64,000 nucleotides of DNA from Blastomyces gilchristii SLH14081 (GCF_000003855.2 NW_003101681.1:2487893-2551892); one strand, 5' to 3'. Positions 27,401 through 38,247 are shown, counted from the stretch's first letter. Program-made: numbers and translations. Notes: generated by a model not told the origin, from the sequence alone.

Positions 27401-28462
27401 GAGAAGTTATCTCTCTGAAGAGAAAAGCTTGAATCTCTTATAGACTTATAAATAAGTGAACTATTAAAAGAGAAAGAATATGAACAGCATTTGAAGAGAA
27501 TTTCTACAATTAATATAAAAGACTCTATTCTGATTTATTCAGATGACTCAAAAAATAATAATCTGAATAGATTAGACACAGGCATTGCTTATACTGAAGA
27601 TAATATCAATTTTATCTCAGATTTCTGGAATCTAGGCTGTGAATCTGAAGTCTTTGATGCTGAACTATTTGTAATAGTGAAAGCATTCAAACTCATAGAA
27701 ATAAAATCTCATAAAAGAGGAAATAGTTTGAAAGAGATATAGATATTCTCTGATAGTCAAGCTGCTTTAAAAAGACTTAGAAATAGTTAGATTCATAATG
27801 ATCAAATGAATCTTGAACTGATCTTAAACTCTGTTTTGAAAATTCAAAAGAGAAGATTATTAAAGCTGATAATACATCTGCACTGAGTTTCTGCTCATAT
27901 GAATATTCATGATAATGAATTGGCTGATTCAGCTGTAAAAAAGAGTGCAGAATTAAGCAGATCTATTCAAAAAATTATATCCTGGTCTTTTATAAAGAGA
28001 AAAATAAAAGAATCTTGTTTAGATAAGTGGAATAAAAGCTGACAGAAACAAAAGAAGAGTATACATTATTCAAGATTTGAAACAAAACCCAAGTGAAAAT
28101 CTTGTTTAATTAAATATAAAAAGAAAATATTCTCATCTATAATACAGCTGAAACTAGAACATGGCTATTTCAACTCTTATATACAAAGATTTGATGATAG
28201 ATTTGACTCAATAGAATGCTCATTCTGCAATACAAATGAGAATTCTGAGTATATTGTAATACACTGTGCATTATACAATAGTCTCAGAGCCAGATTGAAA
28301 GAGAAGTATGATCTAAATCAATTAAATATAAGATTCTTATTCTCAACTGAGACAGGAATTAAATACTTAATAGACTTTCTATCAGAAACTCAAGCAGCTA
28401 TAAGAAAATGACTAAATTCAGAATTATCTGAATATGAAGAGAAGAAAATCAATCAGATATAG
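24500..28462 (+). pseudogene. LINE-2 ORF2: endonuclease, reverse transcriptase, RNase H
   Basis: Domains in order: APE-type endonuclease (about 24550-25270) with DFNAHH at about 24967 and an SDYEII block at about 25205; RT (about 25920-26830) with AFDYVS at about 26350 and the catalytic YxDD altered to YMND at 26609-26620; RNase H (about 27520-27960) with YSDDS, DAELF, FSDSQAAL and a final NELAD block; and a C-terminal C-x2-C...H...C cluster near 28220-28270. Trp codons are commonly TGA. The longest open pieces are 83 codons (27491-27742) and 73 codons (26612-26833). The protein cannot be made from this copy. Confidence 0.9.
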
Positions 28463-28775
28463 TCTGTTGAAACAGCTATACACTCTCTTTTAATAATTTG
28501 TTTTATTATAGTCTCTCTTTACTTTATCTTTTTCTTTTCTTTATCTTTTCCTTTCAATTTCTTTCTATCTATCTATTTAATGTGTCTATCTTTGAGACTG
28601 TGTTCTTTTTCTCTTTTCCTTTGTCATGATATTGTCAAATGGTTTCAAAGTATCAAAAGATGTTAAAACACTGCAATTTGTAAACAGTTTTTGTATTCTG
28701 AGCTGGAATTTTCTGATTTTGCATATCTGAAATTGATGAATGTATAATAGTTAACTTTACAGACATAGGAAAAAC

Positions 28776-28798
28776 CCTGAGAACTTTTAGTTCTCAGG
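28776..28798 (+). other. LINE-2 3'-UTR hairpin
   Basis: The 9-bp perfect stem cctgagaac / gttctcagg has the loop tttta. In element sense, LINE-1 and the chimeric LINE carry taaa and taaaa loops, so this loop is in the reverse-complement state. Confidence 0.75.
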
Positions 28799-28871
28799 TT
28801 GATGTCATAGTCTCTGACTGCATACATCTATAATTGAAGAATAATAATAATAATAATAACTTATCTGACTA

Positions 28872-31800
28872 TCTGAACAAGGCATCTTATTGAACACTTG
28901 AAACAGGAGTTTAATATTCCCTAACAAAGATAGAGTTCATGAGAATGATATTCACAAGACTATGAACCTGATACAGATCTCTGTCAATGCCTATAAAATG
29001 CTCAGAAAAAGAAGTCACTGAAAGAATTATTAACAGCAGAATCATGTGTTAATCTATTTCATTAATCTGACTGATATCAAAAAAACTCTAGAAAAGTTAT
29101 TCTGTGTTATAATAATAGATTCTTGTATAAAACTCTCTTAATAATATCATGAATATCTAGATATCTTCTGACAAGATAATATTATGAACATACTTCTCTT
29201 ACAAGATTCTGAAGTGAATCACAGTATCAAGTTAGAGAAAAAGAATGATAAGAACTCTGAACTATTATAAGACTCTCTTTATAACATGTTCTGAGATGAA
29301 CTTCTTCTTCTTTGAAAGACACTCAATGATCTGTTGAATAAGAAATTTATATGTATTAGTAACTCTTTCATCACAGTCTCTATTTTCTTTGCAAAGAAAT
29401 CAGATGAAGGACTTCAGTTCTGCATGAATTATTGAGAATTGAATAGATTAATAAAGAAAGACTGTTATTCTTTATCTCTTATTAATGAAACACTAGTCTG
29501 TATTGAATAAGCTCAATGATTTACACAGTTAAATATCATCACTATGTTTCATAAGATTCGCATCACTGAAGAAGATGAGTGACTTACAGCATTTCAAACA
29601 TAATATGATCTCTTTGAATGAGTAGTCACACTCTTTGAACTGGTCAATGCTCTCAGCATATTTCAAAATTATATCAACTAAGCACTCTGAGACTTTCTTA
29701 ATGAATTTGCATCTGCTTATCTAGATGACATTCTCATCTTCACTGATGAATTCAGAAAGAAACATTAAAAGCATGTGCAAAGAGTATTATAATAACTATA
29801 AGAAGCAGAACTATTAATTGATATTAACAAGTGTGATTTCAAAGTCAAGAGTACTAAGTACTTAGATTTCATCATAGAAGCTGATAAGAAGATCTGAATA
29901 AATTCTGAGAAGATCTCTGCTATTCTTGAATAAGAGACTCTGTACACTGTGAAAGATATATGAAGCTTCATTGAATTTACTAATTTCTATCAGTAATTTA
30001 TATGAAACTTCTCAGATATTATAAGATCACTTACAGACCTCACTAAGAAAGACTCAGTATTTCAATGATCAGTGAATACTGAAGCTGCATTTATACAGAT
30101 AAAGAAGATATTCATTAATATCTCTCTGCTGATAATATTCGATTCTGATTATAAGACAGTTATTAAGACTGATTTCTCTGACTATGTAACAGAAGAAGTA
30201 ATATTATAATATAATAATGAAGATGTTCTACAATCATGTGTCTTTATATCTAAGAAACTGAGTCTCACTGAATACAATTATGAGATCTATGATAAGAAAC
30301 TTCTTACAATTATATGCTATTTAGAAGAATGAAACTCTGAACTCTGAAGTGTCTGTGAATTTGAGATAATCATAGATTATAAGAATCTCAAATACTTCAC
30401 AACTATCTGTAAACTTACTGAATGATAGATATGATGATCTGAGTTCTTAAGCCACTTTCATTTTATAATACACTACCATCTCAGCAGTCAGAACTTGATG
30501 ACAGACACTCTCTTGCAATGAGAACAAGATATGCTATTTAATGTGACAGACACACACTGAATGAACTGAGAACATCAGCTCTTAGATCTGAAGATATTGA
30601 TCAATCAAGATAGAATAACTCATGATACTATATATACTTCTCTGATTAGAACACTCTCTCTTTAAACTGATACTGATATTGATATCTTCACTTTCTCTAC
30701 ACTGAATGAACTGTGGTATATAGCAGCTCAGACTGATGAACTTCTTCAGATTCTTACTAAAGCAGTATGTTAAGAAGCACTGTGATTTCTCTCAGAACTA
30801 TGTATAAGAACTGATATCTCAGAATGTTCAATTAATGATAATAATACTCTATGATTTCACAAATGATGCTGAGTCTCTCACTCTGAACTCTTACACACTC
30901 AGATAATGTAAGAGATGTATAATACATGTATAACTGATTATTCAGACTGTGAATAACTGTATAGAATGATCTTCTGAGAGTTCTATTAATCTGAGATATC
31001 AAACAGTATCAGATGCTTTGTCTGAAACTATAATCACTGTTCTTCTATTATCTTATAAAAGAACTGTAGAAAAGATCTACTGAAATTACTTAATGTTTCT
31101 GATAGAATCTGATAAGATATAGTAATTGACTTCACTGTCAATCTATTTAAGAGCAAGAGTTGTAGAAACATTCTGATAATCATGAATCAATTGAGTAAAG
31201 ATGTAATATTGAAATCTTGTGATAAGATAAATACTGAATAAGTCAATGAAGCTTTTCTACAGAGTCTATTCTATCAGATACATGAATTGCTGAGATTCAT
31301 AGTATTAGATTAAGTCTGTCAATTCATGAGCACTCTCTGAACTAGAATCTATCAAGTTCTCAAGATTACACACTGTCTGTTAACTGTCTATTACTCTGAG
31401 ACTGATAATACATCAGAACAGATAATTCAGACTGTAAAGAATTATCTTTATAAGTTCTATAATTATTTATAAGATGATTGATATGATCTTCTTCTACATA
31501 CAGAGGTTAACTATCAACAGTCAAGATATTATTTTAATAGATATAAGCCTGTTCTTTCTTACACACAGATGTCATATGAAAGTGTTGAATCTTCTAGAGA
31601 TTACACAGTTCACACTGAACTCTCACAGTCTGATTCAGATCACTGATAATATAGTAACAAAGCTTCAAGATATCTGTGATTGAGCAGAGATCTTCATAAT
31701 AACTGTAAAACAAGATTAAGAGAATTAAATCAATATTCACTGAGATCTCACTGAACAATATAAGATAGAAGATCTGATATGATTAAATCTTAAGAACATA

Positions 31801-32181
31801 TGAATCACATATTCATCTTATATACTAGATTATCATCACATCAGGTATAAAGTAATAGAAGTTCTAAATAGTCACAACTACTATCTTAACATATTATCAG
31901 AAATTTATAATGTATTTCATATAAGCTTGCTTCACTGCACTATCACTGATCTGTTCTCTTCTTAACTGACTTCTGACTGATAACTGTCAGAGATCATAGA
32001 AGAAGATAATGAGCTTGAGTAAGAGATTGAAGATATTCTTGATAAGAGATTACATAGCTGTAACTGATAATATCTTGTGAAATGAGTCAGCAATGATTAA
32101 TCAACCTGAACTCTGAGTTCTGTATTATCTGAAACAGCAGCTCTTGACTGATGAGAACTGCTTCTGAAAAGAGAGAGCTAA
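28872..32181 (+). pseudogene. Element B RT, RNase H, integrase and chromodomain remnant
   Basis: Pol resumes after LINE-2. RT lies at about 29330-29990 with YLDDILIF intact at about 29715-29740. RNase H is at about 30060-30450 (D-S-D-Y in the first acidic block). Integrase is at about 30780-31980 (core aspartates near 31130, VIDFT-like, and 31305). A chromodomain is at about 31985-32165 (EIEDIL at about 32021, YLVKW with Trp as TGA at 32071-32085). The purine tract gaaaagagagag at about 32166 is a likely polypurine tract. The intact YLDD shows that erosion is uneven; many stops remain. Confidence 0.85.
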
Positions 32182-32490
32182 TGTGATGAGCTGCATCTGA
32201 TCAATCATATAAACTATTCTGTTACACTTCACAGATTTCAATCACTTCATTCTTGAATGCATACACTCTGATTCTCAGTCATTCTTGATTGCTGATTCTC
32301 AGCTGCTATAAATGTGTGTATATTCTTTCACCCCGAAGCTCCACTGCATACACCATTATATACGCGTATAAATATCTATCTTAATCACTGATTCTCGCAC
32401 TTTCTCTTTCTTTCCTTCTCTAACATTTTTATCTTTGTTAAATAAGACCTATTAATATAATACCGATCTAATCAGCGTAGGCCTCTTACA
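32182..32490 (+). repeat. 3' LTR of element B, U5 half unmutated
   Basis: This LTR has the same length as the 5' LTR. Here the U3 half (32182 to about 32320) is eroded, for example gaccgatcctcgg-type blocks became tga/tca forms. The part from about 32328 to the end keeps 'ccccgaagctcc', 'acgcgtataaat', 'accgat' and 'agcgtaggcctc'. It is the mirror image of the 5' LTR's state. Confidence 0.92.
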
Positions 32491-32495
32491 ATAGC

Positions 32496-34183
32496 ACTCT
32501 TCTTCTATTTTCTTCTAAAGAGTTTTTAGAAGTTTAATAAGACTATACAAGTGTAAAATTCCTGAAGCAGTTAATAAGAAAAGAAAGAGATATTGAAAAT
32601 TAATAAAGATTAATATTATTAATCTGTGAGCTGCTGCTATTCTAATAGAACTGCAGCTCACTGAAAAAGTAAAAAGAAAGAATCTCAGAATCTACTTATT
32701 AATAATTATATTTTCATCAAACTTATTTTTCACTATTGAAGTCTCTGATACTAATATCTTTATCTACTGAGAAGTTAGTACTGCAGCACTGTAGAGAAGA
32801 TACTTAAAGTATTAACTTATTAATTTATAAAGTATCTTAGTTATCTACTTTAATTAAAGTAAGATTCTTTTCAATCAGTGATTAATCTTTATAATGTTTT
32901 CAATAATAATACTGACTGATTCTTTCTTAAGATCAGTTATTCTGAGATGTTTTTTCATCTCAGAGACTCACACTTTTATCTTCTTTTACAAATGAGTAAG
33001 AGAGATTTTCTCAGTCTTGATAAAATTCATTAATACTTGAAGCTCTGAGACTCTTACTCTGTACTACTTAAGTATCTGAGCTTCTTGTCAGAACTGATAT
33101 GATATCTTCTTATAGAGTAGATAATACTTACAGAGAGATAGAAGTTGTTATTACAGATATAACAGAAATAATAGAAGTGAGAGAAGAGATAAGTATATAA
33201 AATTCTCTCTTTCTTCAGCTGCTTAGCACAGTGAAGATATATAACAGTATCAGTCAGAGACTGCACTGAAACCTTCTTATAGAAAGAAGATAAAGAAACT
33301 GCAGAACTCTGCAGACTCAACTCAGCAGTATTCTAAGCAGAACTCAGATATATTATGAGAGAGAAACTACAGATTAAGCTTCTTAAAGTCACTATCTCTG
33401 AAATCAAGCCCTCTCTGAGATTCTCTCTGAATGATCACATAGAGTCATATGTCACTGTGTTAACTAAGAGAGAAGACAGTGTTGTGATAATAGTAGAGAG
33501 AGTAGAGAATGAACTGAACATGAATAAATCAGTCAGTAGAATAGATAACATCTCACTGCAAGATACAGCTACTACTGCTATAACTGTAAGAGATGCAGAA
33601 GAAGAAGAAGATGTGATAATAAGAGTAATACTTTTATAACTTATTAATACTGCTGTCTCTGTCTTCAATCTAGCTTTCTTAACAGTTATGAAGACTGCAG
33701 CTGCATTATGAAGACATTTAATCACTAGAAAATATCAGAATAAGTTCTTTATTATCTTTCAAGAATGATACTCTCATACACTCACTGTTATAATTGAGAA
33801 GAAGGGAAGAAAAATATGTTACAGAGAAAAGAAATCTTTCAAAAAATTCTATTACTACTGTTAACTTTATCTCTAAAATATATTACTTTTACAGAGAATT
33901 TTATATATAGAATGAAATATAATAAGAGATCTGTAAGTTACTTATTAACTATATTTTTTATATTTTAAATTAATATATAAGAAACTTACTTATCACATGT
34001 TTAATTTGAACAGAGATAAGAAAGAAAGATCTACATAGTTAGTAGAAAGACTCATCTATTTCTTTATATCACACACAGTACATGCACTGTCAATTGATTG
34101 ATAACTATTACTATATAACAAAGATAACTTCTAATTCAGTAATCTTAAGAGTATTGAAACTATGCTTTTAAAGAAGAGAGTAT
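32496..34183 (+). pseudogene. Element D region downstream of pol, possible extra coding region
   Basis: The region (with 18966-19093 before the B insertion) is conserved in element E2 (43299-45100, minus). Both carry, in sense orientation, an open stretch with an acidic run (E-E-E-E-D) at about 33590-33620, ending in similar hydrophobic residues. The open frames are 33355-33639 (+) here and 43710-43919 (-) in E2. The domain is not recognised. It could be a third ORF of the element, a long 3' UTR, or captured sequence. Antisense ORFs (33054-33320, 33435-33725) are less likely. Confidence 0.4.
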
Positions 34184-34715
34184 TATTATACTTCTGACTA
34201 TATCAAGACTCTGTTACAGTTTCACATAGCTTATTACTTTTATATGAATAATTTTATTCTATCTGAACTGATTTTCAATTACTCTATAATATTATTCAGA
34301 TATATCATAGAAAGGTCTGATTGATAAATATAAGAACTCTGCTTTTATATAAGATTAGTAGATTACTCTTTCTTAATAGTGAGATATCACTGAGATATCA
34401 CTCTGACTATTCTCACTCATGAAATGAGAGAAGAGTATTTACTCATTATCTATATAAAATAACTAGATACTGACTTCTCATTAAAGAAGTCAGTGATTTA
34501 TTTTTCTTCTACTGAAATATATATAAAAGTTACTGTGTTTCTTATACAATCTTCTTAGTATACTAAGTATTATACTGTGATATTCTCATAATAACTCTGT
34601 AGTTTACAAGCTTACTATTTAAGCAAGATAGTTAAGCTTACTTATACAGCTTTTTAAACAACTATCTCTATATAACATTACTGACTAGTTACTGCTTTGA
34701 TTTTACTATGTTATA
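34184..34715 (+). repeat. 3' LTR of element D
   Basis: It is 532 bp and collinear with 13140-13671. The first bases read tattatac instead of the TGTCACAC-type start, through transitions. It is more eroded than the 5' LTR along its length, including U5, so unlike B and E2 its outer end is not spared. Confidence 0.87.
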
Positions 34716-35043
34716 TAAGTGTTCTTTCAGTGCTTTTATATTCAATTCTGTAGATGTTGAAATTGTATGAGTTAATTATTAAATCTCTTTATATTAAAGT
34801 TACTGAATTGTATGTATATCTGTTATCTATTATTATTATAATTTTAATATTACTCAGAGTCACTGTGATATTACTTCTATACTTATATTTAAGAGTTCTC
34901 TCATATTATTATTAAACATGATTATATTATTTTATTAAATATATAATATCTGTGAAATCTGAAGAAGTGTAATTATATTCTTATATATCTAAGTATCAGA
35001 ACTCTCAGATCTTTCACTAATATTCTCTTTATAATATCTTATT

Positions 35044-35549
35044 TAGACTGACCGTGTGACCGTGTCTGAGACCAGAACCAGATTTTTTGATAGTTTCATT
35101 ACCAATTCAACTGATTTCATTACACGGTTTTAACATTAGATAGTAGTTTCATACTGTCTCAGTGAGACTTACTGTCTACTCTTGTCACATTTTTCAAATG
35201 AGATCATGATTTTCACTTCTCAATTTAAATTATTTTTATTACTTTAAATGACTTTAAATCTCATTTAAGCATTATCAAAAAGTGTTACTTTTTAAAAAAT
35301 TAAAAATAGTTGAAAAAAAACCTTAAAATGTCTAAAAATAGTAACTTTATGCTAAGAATGAAACTAAATGAGATCAAATGAGATCACTTTCTCATTTTTT
35401 TCAAGTCATGGTTTCATTTTAAGATCTGATATATAGTCACTTTGCATGTTTTTTTAATGACTAGTCTCAGCGGGATTCACGCCAAGAAATGTATGAGACC
35501 AGATCAAATGAGATCAAACGTGAAATTCATGATCTCAGTGACCAGTCTA
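35044..35549. mobile_element. 506-bp TIR element (hAT-like MITE), unit 1 of a tandem dimer
   Basis: It starts TAGACTGACC and ends in ccagtcta, short inverted termini. It is flanked by atcttatt at 35036-35043 and 35550-35557. An 8-bp TSD and a TAG-type terminus fit the hAT superfamily. It has no coding capacity. The first about 38 bases match the start of element J (60568), its probable autonomous relative. Less eroded than unit 2: cgtgtgaccgtg is kept here. Confidence 0.72.
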
Positions 35550-35557
35550 ATCTTATT

Positions 35558-36063
35558 AAACTGACTATGTAACTGTGTCTGAGATCAGAATCAGATTTTT
35601 TAATAGTTTTATTATCAATTCAACAGATCTCATTACATGGTTTTAACATTAGATAGTAGTTTCATACTGTCTCAGTGAGACTTACTGTCTACTCTTATCA
35701 CATTTTTCAAATGAGATCATGATTTTCACTTCTCAATTTAAATTATTTTTATTGCTTTAAATGACTTTAAATCTCATTTGAGTATTATCAAAAAGTGTTA
35801 CTTTTTAAAAAATTAAAAATAGTCTAAAAAAAACCTTAAAATGTCTAAAAATAGTAACTTTATATCAAGAATGAGACTAAATAAAATCAAATAAGATCAC
35901 TTTCTTATTTTTTTCAAGTCATGATTTCATTTTAAGATCTGATATATAGTTACTTTGCATGTTTTTTTAATGACTAGTCTCAGCAGAATTCATGCTAAGA
36001 AATGTATAAGATCAGATTAAATGAGATTAAATATGAAATTCATAATTTCAGCAGTCAGTCTAA
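35558..36063. mobile_element. 506-bp TIR element, unit 2 of a tandem dimer
   Basis: This is a direct repeat of unit 1 with the same length, carrying more transitions (for example gaccgtgtgaccgtg became gactatgtaactgtg). It is followed by a third copy of atcttatt at 36064-36071. Confidence 0.72.
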
Positions 36064-36257
36064 ATCTTATTACAGAGTCAGAATAACTGATAAGTAAGCT
36101 TCTATCTAAGAACTCAGTGTTTACTTAACTATTTAACTATTTCTCTATTTCTTATACATTATTACATGTTCAGATATCTCAGTGAGTAATCATTTCTAAT
36201 GAGAATATAATATGTGAATAATTATTTCTAATAAGAAGACAATGAATGTTTTTATAG

Positions 36258-36628
36258 TGTAAGAAGTCTATACTGAATAGATTGATATAATATTATAAAT
36301 CTTATATAACAAAGATAACAACATTAGAGAAGAAAAGAAAGAGAAAGTATAAAAATCAGCAATTGAAGTAAATATTTATACACATATGTAATAATGTACA
36401 TAATGAGACTTCAGAGCGGAAGAATAATAGAATCTATACATATTTATAGCAGCTGAGAATCAGTGATCAAGAATGACTGAGAATTGAAGCATATGTATTT
36501 ATAACAGCTGAGAATCAGTGATTGAAAATAGCTGAGAATTGAAGTGTACACATTTGAGAATGAAGTGATTGAAATCTGTGAAGTGTAACAGAATAGTCTA
36601 TATAATTAATCAGGCGCAGCCTGTCACA
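36258..36628 (-). repeat. 5' LTR of element A
   Basis: It pairs with 614-976 and contains the same internal duplication. The U5 end (left) is strongly eroded: agaagtctata instead of agaggcctac. The extreme U3 end (right) still holds ggcgcagcc. Confidence 0.85.
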
Positions 36629-36633
36629 CTTTG

Positions 36634-37207
36634 ATTAATTGATGAGTTGAATGAATGAGACTATGAGTGAATTGAAAGATTGAAAGTTAATTACCAACTG
36701 ATTATTACTGTATTGTGCGAGGTCGGGGTCATGATTATGTAATGAGGTCAAGTGGCGCACTTAGCGAGGTCAAGTTTGTAGGCTACTGGGGCAAAAGAGC
36801 TCGATCACCACCAGCGCACTGCTGGTAGAAGGGCCGATCAACCGCGGGACCCCCAACACCCCCCTCGGACCAGCTACCACAGAGTACAGTACTTTCTCTC
36901 AGTGGCTCCCTTCAGTGGCTCCCCACAATGGCTCCTCTTAGTGGACTGGACCACTCAGTCCTAGGGCTTAAAGGGACTTCTAGGGCACACTCCTGGGATG
37001 TCTCTTGACACTGTTAAAATGTCCAGGGTATTTATTAGGAATTTTTAAGTCCATTCTGAGATTGAATCCATGCATGTTGACCACAGCGGGGCTCACACTT
37101 AACAGTCTCATAACCTGTAGGCTACTGGGGCAAAAGAGCTCGATCACCACCAGCGCACTGCTGGTAGAAGGGCCGATCAACCGCGGGACCCCCAACAAAG
37201 TTTTCTG
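36634..37207. mobile_element. TIR element K, right arm (holds a TRIM insertion)
   Basis: 36634-36776 and 37198-37207 belong to K. The TIR at 36711-36776 is GC-normal (gcgaggtcggggtc, aatgaggtcaag), whereas the left TIR has transitions. The TRIM at 36777-37197 inserted 10 bp inside K's end and duplicated aagtt. Confidence 0.65.
36777..37197 (-). mobile_element. TRIM copy 1: 421-bp terminal-repeat retrotransposon in miniature
   Basis: It has 82-bp direct terminal repeats (36777-36858 and 37116-37197) with TG...CA ends and an exact TSD, aagtt (36772-36776 and 37198-37202). The interior is only 257 bp and has no ORF of its own. Coding sense is inferred as minus: in that sense ggttatgagac (PBS-like) follows the upstream LTR, and in the sister copy at 39913 a purine tract (gagaggggg) abuts the downstream LTR. 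It is unmutated. It must use enzymes in trans. The overlapping ORFs 36980-37198 (-) and 37005-37253 (+) are not genes. Confidence 0.85.
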
Positions 37208-37372
37208 TATACACCCGATTGATTACGTTATAGAACACGCCCTGGGTGACTAATCTCCATTCCCGAAATTATGTGACCAACCTTGTACTTTTCAATCAGA
37301 CTCAAGCAAGCGCTATCTTCTAGGAACGACAACATTTTGAATATCCCTTCCTGGCCGGGGTATATAGTCATT

Positions 37373-38215
37373 ATGATGACGACCCAACCGACTTGTCGCA
37401 GGAAGGGAAAATTTCGCCAGCCAAGGCGAGTGCAGGTCCATGACGAAGAAGGCTGGACACACATCACGACCACAAACCGAACGGCATCTAACAAGCTTTG
37501 CGTTCTATCTCCAATCAAAGACCTATTGGTCCCAGCCGAGTCCCCTGATGGATTGACTTTCCAGAAACTAAAGAAACAGTTTGAGTGGCACAAAAGATGC
37601 TGGGAGGAGTCGCAGAGCTGGCAGGCTTTGAAGGCGGCCTTGGACAACGAACTTTTGACGGGCCCTGCTAGCAAAGTGGACAATTGCGTCTGCGTTGGTT
37701 TGGGGAGCCCTAGTGGATTCCTAAGAGGCGGGTGGGTTGACCGCAGGGCTGTGTCTCTCTACCAGTTGGCCGCATTGGTGACGATGCTAGAATATTTTGG
37801 TGCGTTTCTGAACGGGGTGTATCAGCATTACCCAGGGTCCGATCCGGGAGTGGTTTGACCTCAAGTTTGGCCCTGAATTTGTGACTTTTTCGGGAAGAGC
37901 TGAGAGCTAACACGAAGCGATATTTGGCCACCCATAGCTCGCAAGGATACTCCGTCCATCTCCATCAAAGACTGCTCTGCCCAGGATCCCGTTTTCAACG
38001 CACTGGACAAACAGCTTCTCGAATATGCGGGCATTCGCGTCGTCCAGCACCCCGCAGCTTTTACCCTGATAAATGAGCGCACATTCCTATATGCCCCTGG
38101 TGCGGAGAGAGTACATATTCTGGATATGCTGTCGTCAAACCCTGCCCTCTTTTTTGGTGGCACCCTAGACGATGAAAACCTAGTTCGACTGTACGGAAAT
38201 ATATACTTTTTTTGA
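37373..38215 (+). CDS. SRR1-like domain protein, two exons
   Basis: I predict exons 37373-37799 and 37938-38215 with a 138-nt intron (gtgcgt...catag). The joined frame is 234 codons. Residues 27-31 are GWTHI, the usual N-terminal hallmark of fungal SRR1-like proteins. A conserved core CVCVGLGSPSG is at 105-115. After the intron QDPVF (158-162), LDKQLLE and FLYAPGAE (192-199) follow in the expected order. The SRR1 domain is known from Arabidopsis SRR1 (circadian/light signalling) and yeast Ber1; its biochemical role in filamentous fungi is unclear. An in-frame upstream ATG exists at 37283, but the 37373/37376 pair better fits the family's start. The C-terminus after LDDENL may be shortened. 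The gene lies 166 bp right of K/TRIM and converges with the hydrolase gene. Confidence 0.8.
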
Positions 38216-38247
38216 TTACTGCTATTTCAACGTTGCGACAAAACTGA
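38216..38247. other. Short spacer after the SRR1-like gene
   Basis: There are 32 bases between the SRR1-like stop codon and the next coding-like stretch. No recognisable terminator or polyadenylation motif stands out. Confidence 0.4.

Larger units (their letters stand above)
21191..28857 (+). mobile_element. LINE-2, full-length I-group/Tad1-like non-LTR retrotransposon
   Basis: It is 7667 bp with the exact 14-bp TSD aacttatctgacta (21177-21190 and 28858-28871) and a (TAA)n tail. The layout is a 5' region of about 1.7 kb, ORF1 (22866-24470), a 29-bp gap, ORF2 (24500-28462) and a 3' UTR with a hairpin. Its 5' terminus matches that of LINE-1, so both are essentially full length. ORF2's APE plus RT plus RNase H order, and ORF1 knuckles, place it in the I superfamily as in fungal Tad1. 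Confidence 0.92.
19094..32490 (+). mobile_element. Ty3/gypsy chromovirus element B (family 1), split by LINE-2
   Basis: It has 309-bp LTRs at 19094-19402 and 32182-32490 and the exact TSD atagc (19089-19093 and 32491-32495). It is inserted in element D downstream of D's chromodomain. Its own sequence is about 5.7 kb, with the order gag, protease, RT, RNase H, integrase, chromodomain. It is the best reference for family 1 here because only LINE-2 interrupts it. Confidence 0.92.
13140..34715 (+). mobile_element. Ty3/gypsy chromovirus element D (family 2) with nested SINE and element B
   Basis: LTRs of equal length (532 bp) lie at 13140-13671 and 34184-34715, with the exact TSD taagt (13135-13139 and 34716-34720). 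D is inserted in the gag/leader of element A. The order gag, protease, RT, RNase H, integrase, chromodomain is that of chromoviruses. Its own length without insertions is about 7.8 kb, longer than a typical gypsy element because of a roughly 1.7-kb region after the chromodomain. A purine tract (aagaagagag) directly precedes the 3' LTR and fits a polypurine tract. Confidence 0.9.
34716..36257 (-). pseudogene. Element A gag start and 5' leader, interrupted by a TIR dimer
   Basis: On minus, the leader and the start of gag run from 36257 to 36072 and from 35043 to 34716. They match 57301-57830 of element C. No open frame survives. The 35044-36063 block is a separate insertion. Confidence 0.65.
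614..36628 (-). mobile_element. Ty3/gypsy chromovirus element A (family 1), heavily nested
   Basis: Two LTRs (614-976 and 36258-36628) bound the element and the exact TSD ctttg flanks it (609-613, 36629-36633). Coding sense is minus, as shown by alignment with element B. Its own sequence is 614-1957, 9553-13139, 34716-35043 and 36072-36628, a little under 6 kb. Everything else between the LTRs is a later insertion: LINE-1, element D with its own nests, and the 506-bp TIR dimer. All coding is destroyed by transitions that create TGA/TAG/TAA. LTR termini read TG...CA in coding sense, allowing for mutation. Confidence 0.88.

Noticed and set aside
33435..33725. Antisense Ser/Thr-rich ORFs in family 2 (also 43753-44052 and 44080-44373) as surface proteins
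   Set aside because: TC/TG-rich eroded DNA makes long Ser/Thr/Val-rich open frames by composition alone; they lack a signal peptide or any motif.
37228..37931. Minus-strand ORFs 37228-37683 and 37710-37931 as genes
   Set aside because: They are opposite the SRR1-like exons, which show the conserved motifs in order; the minus frames show none.
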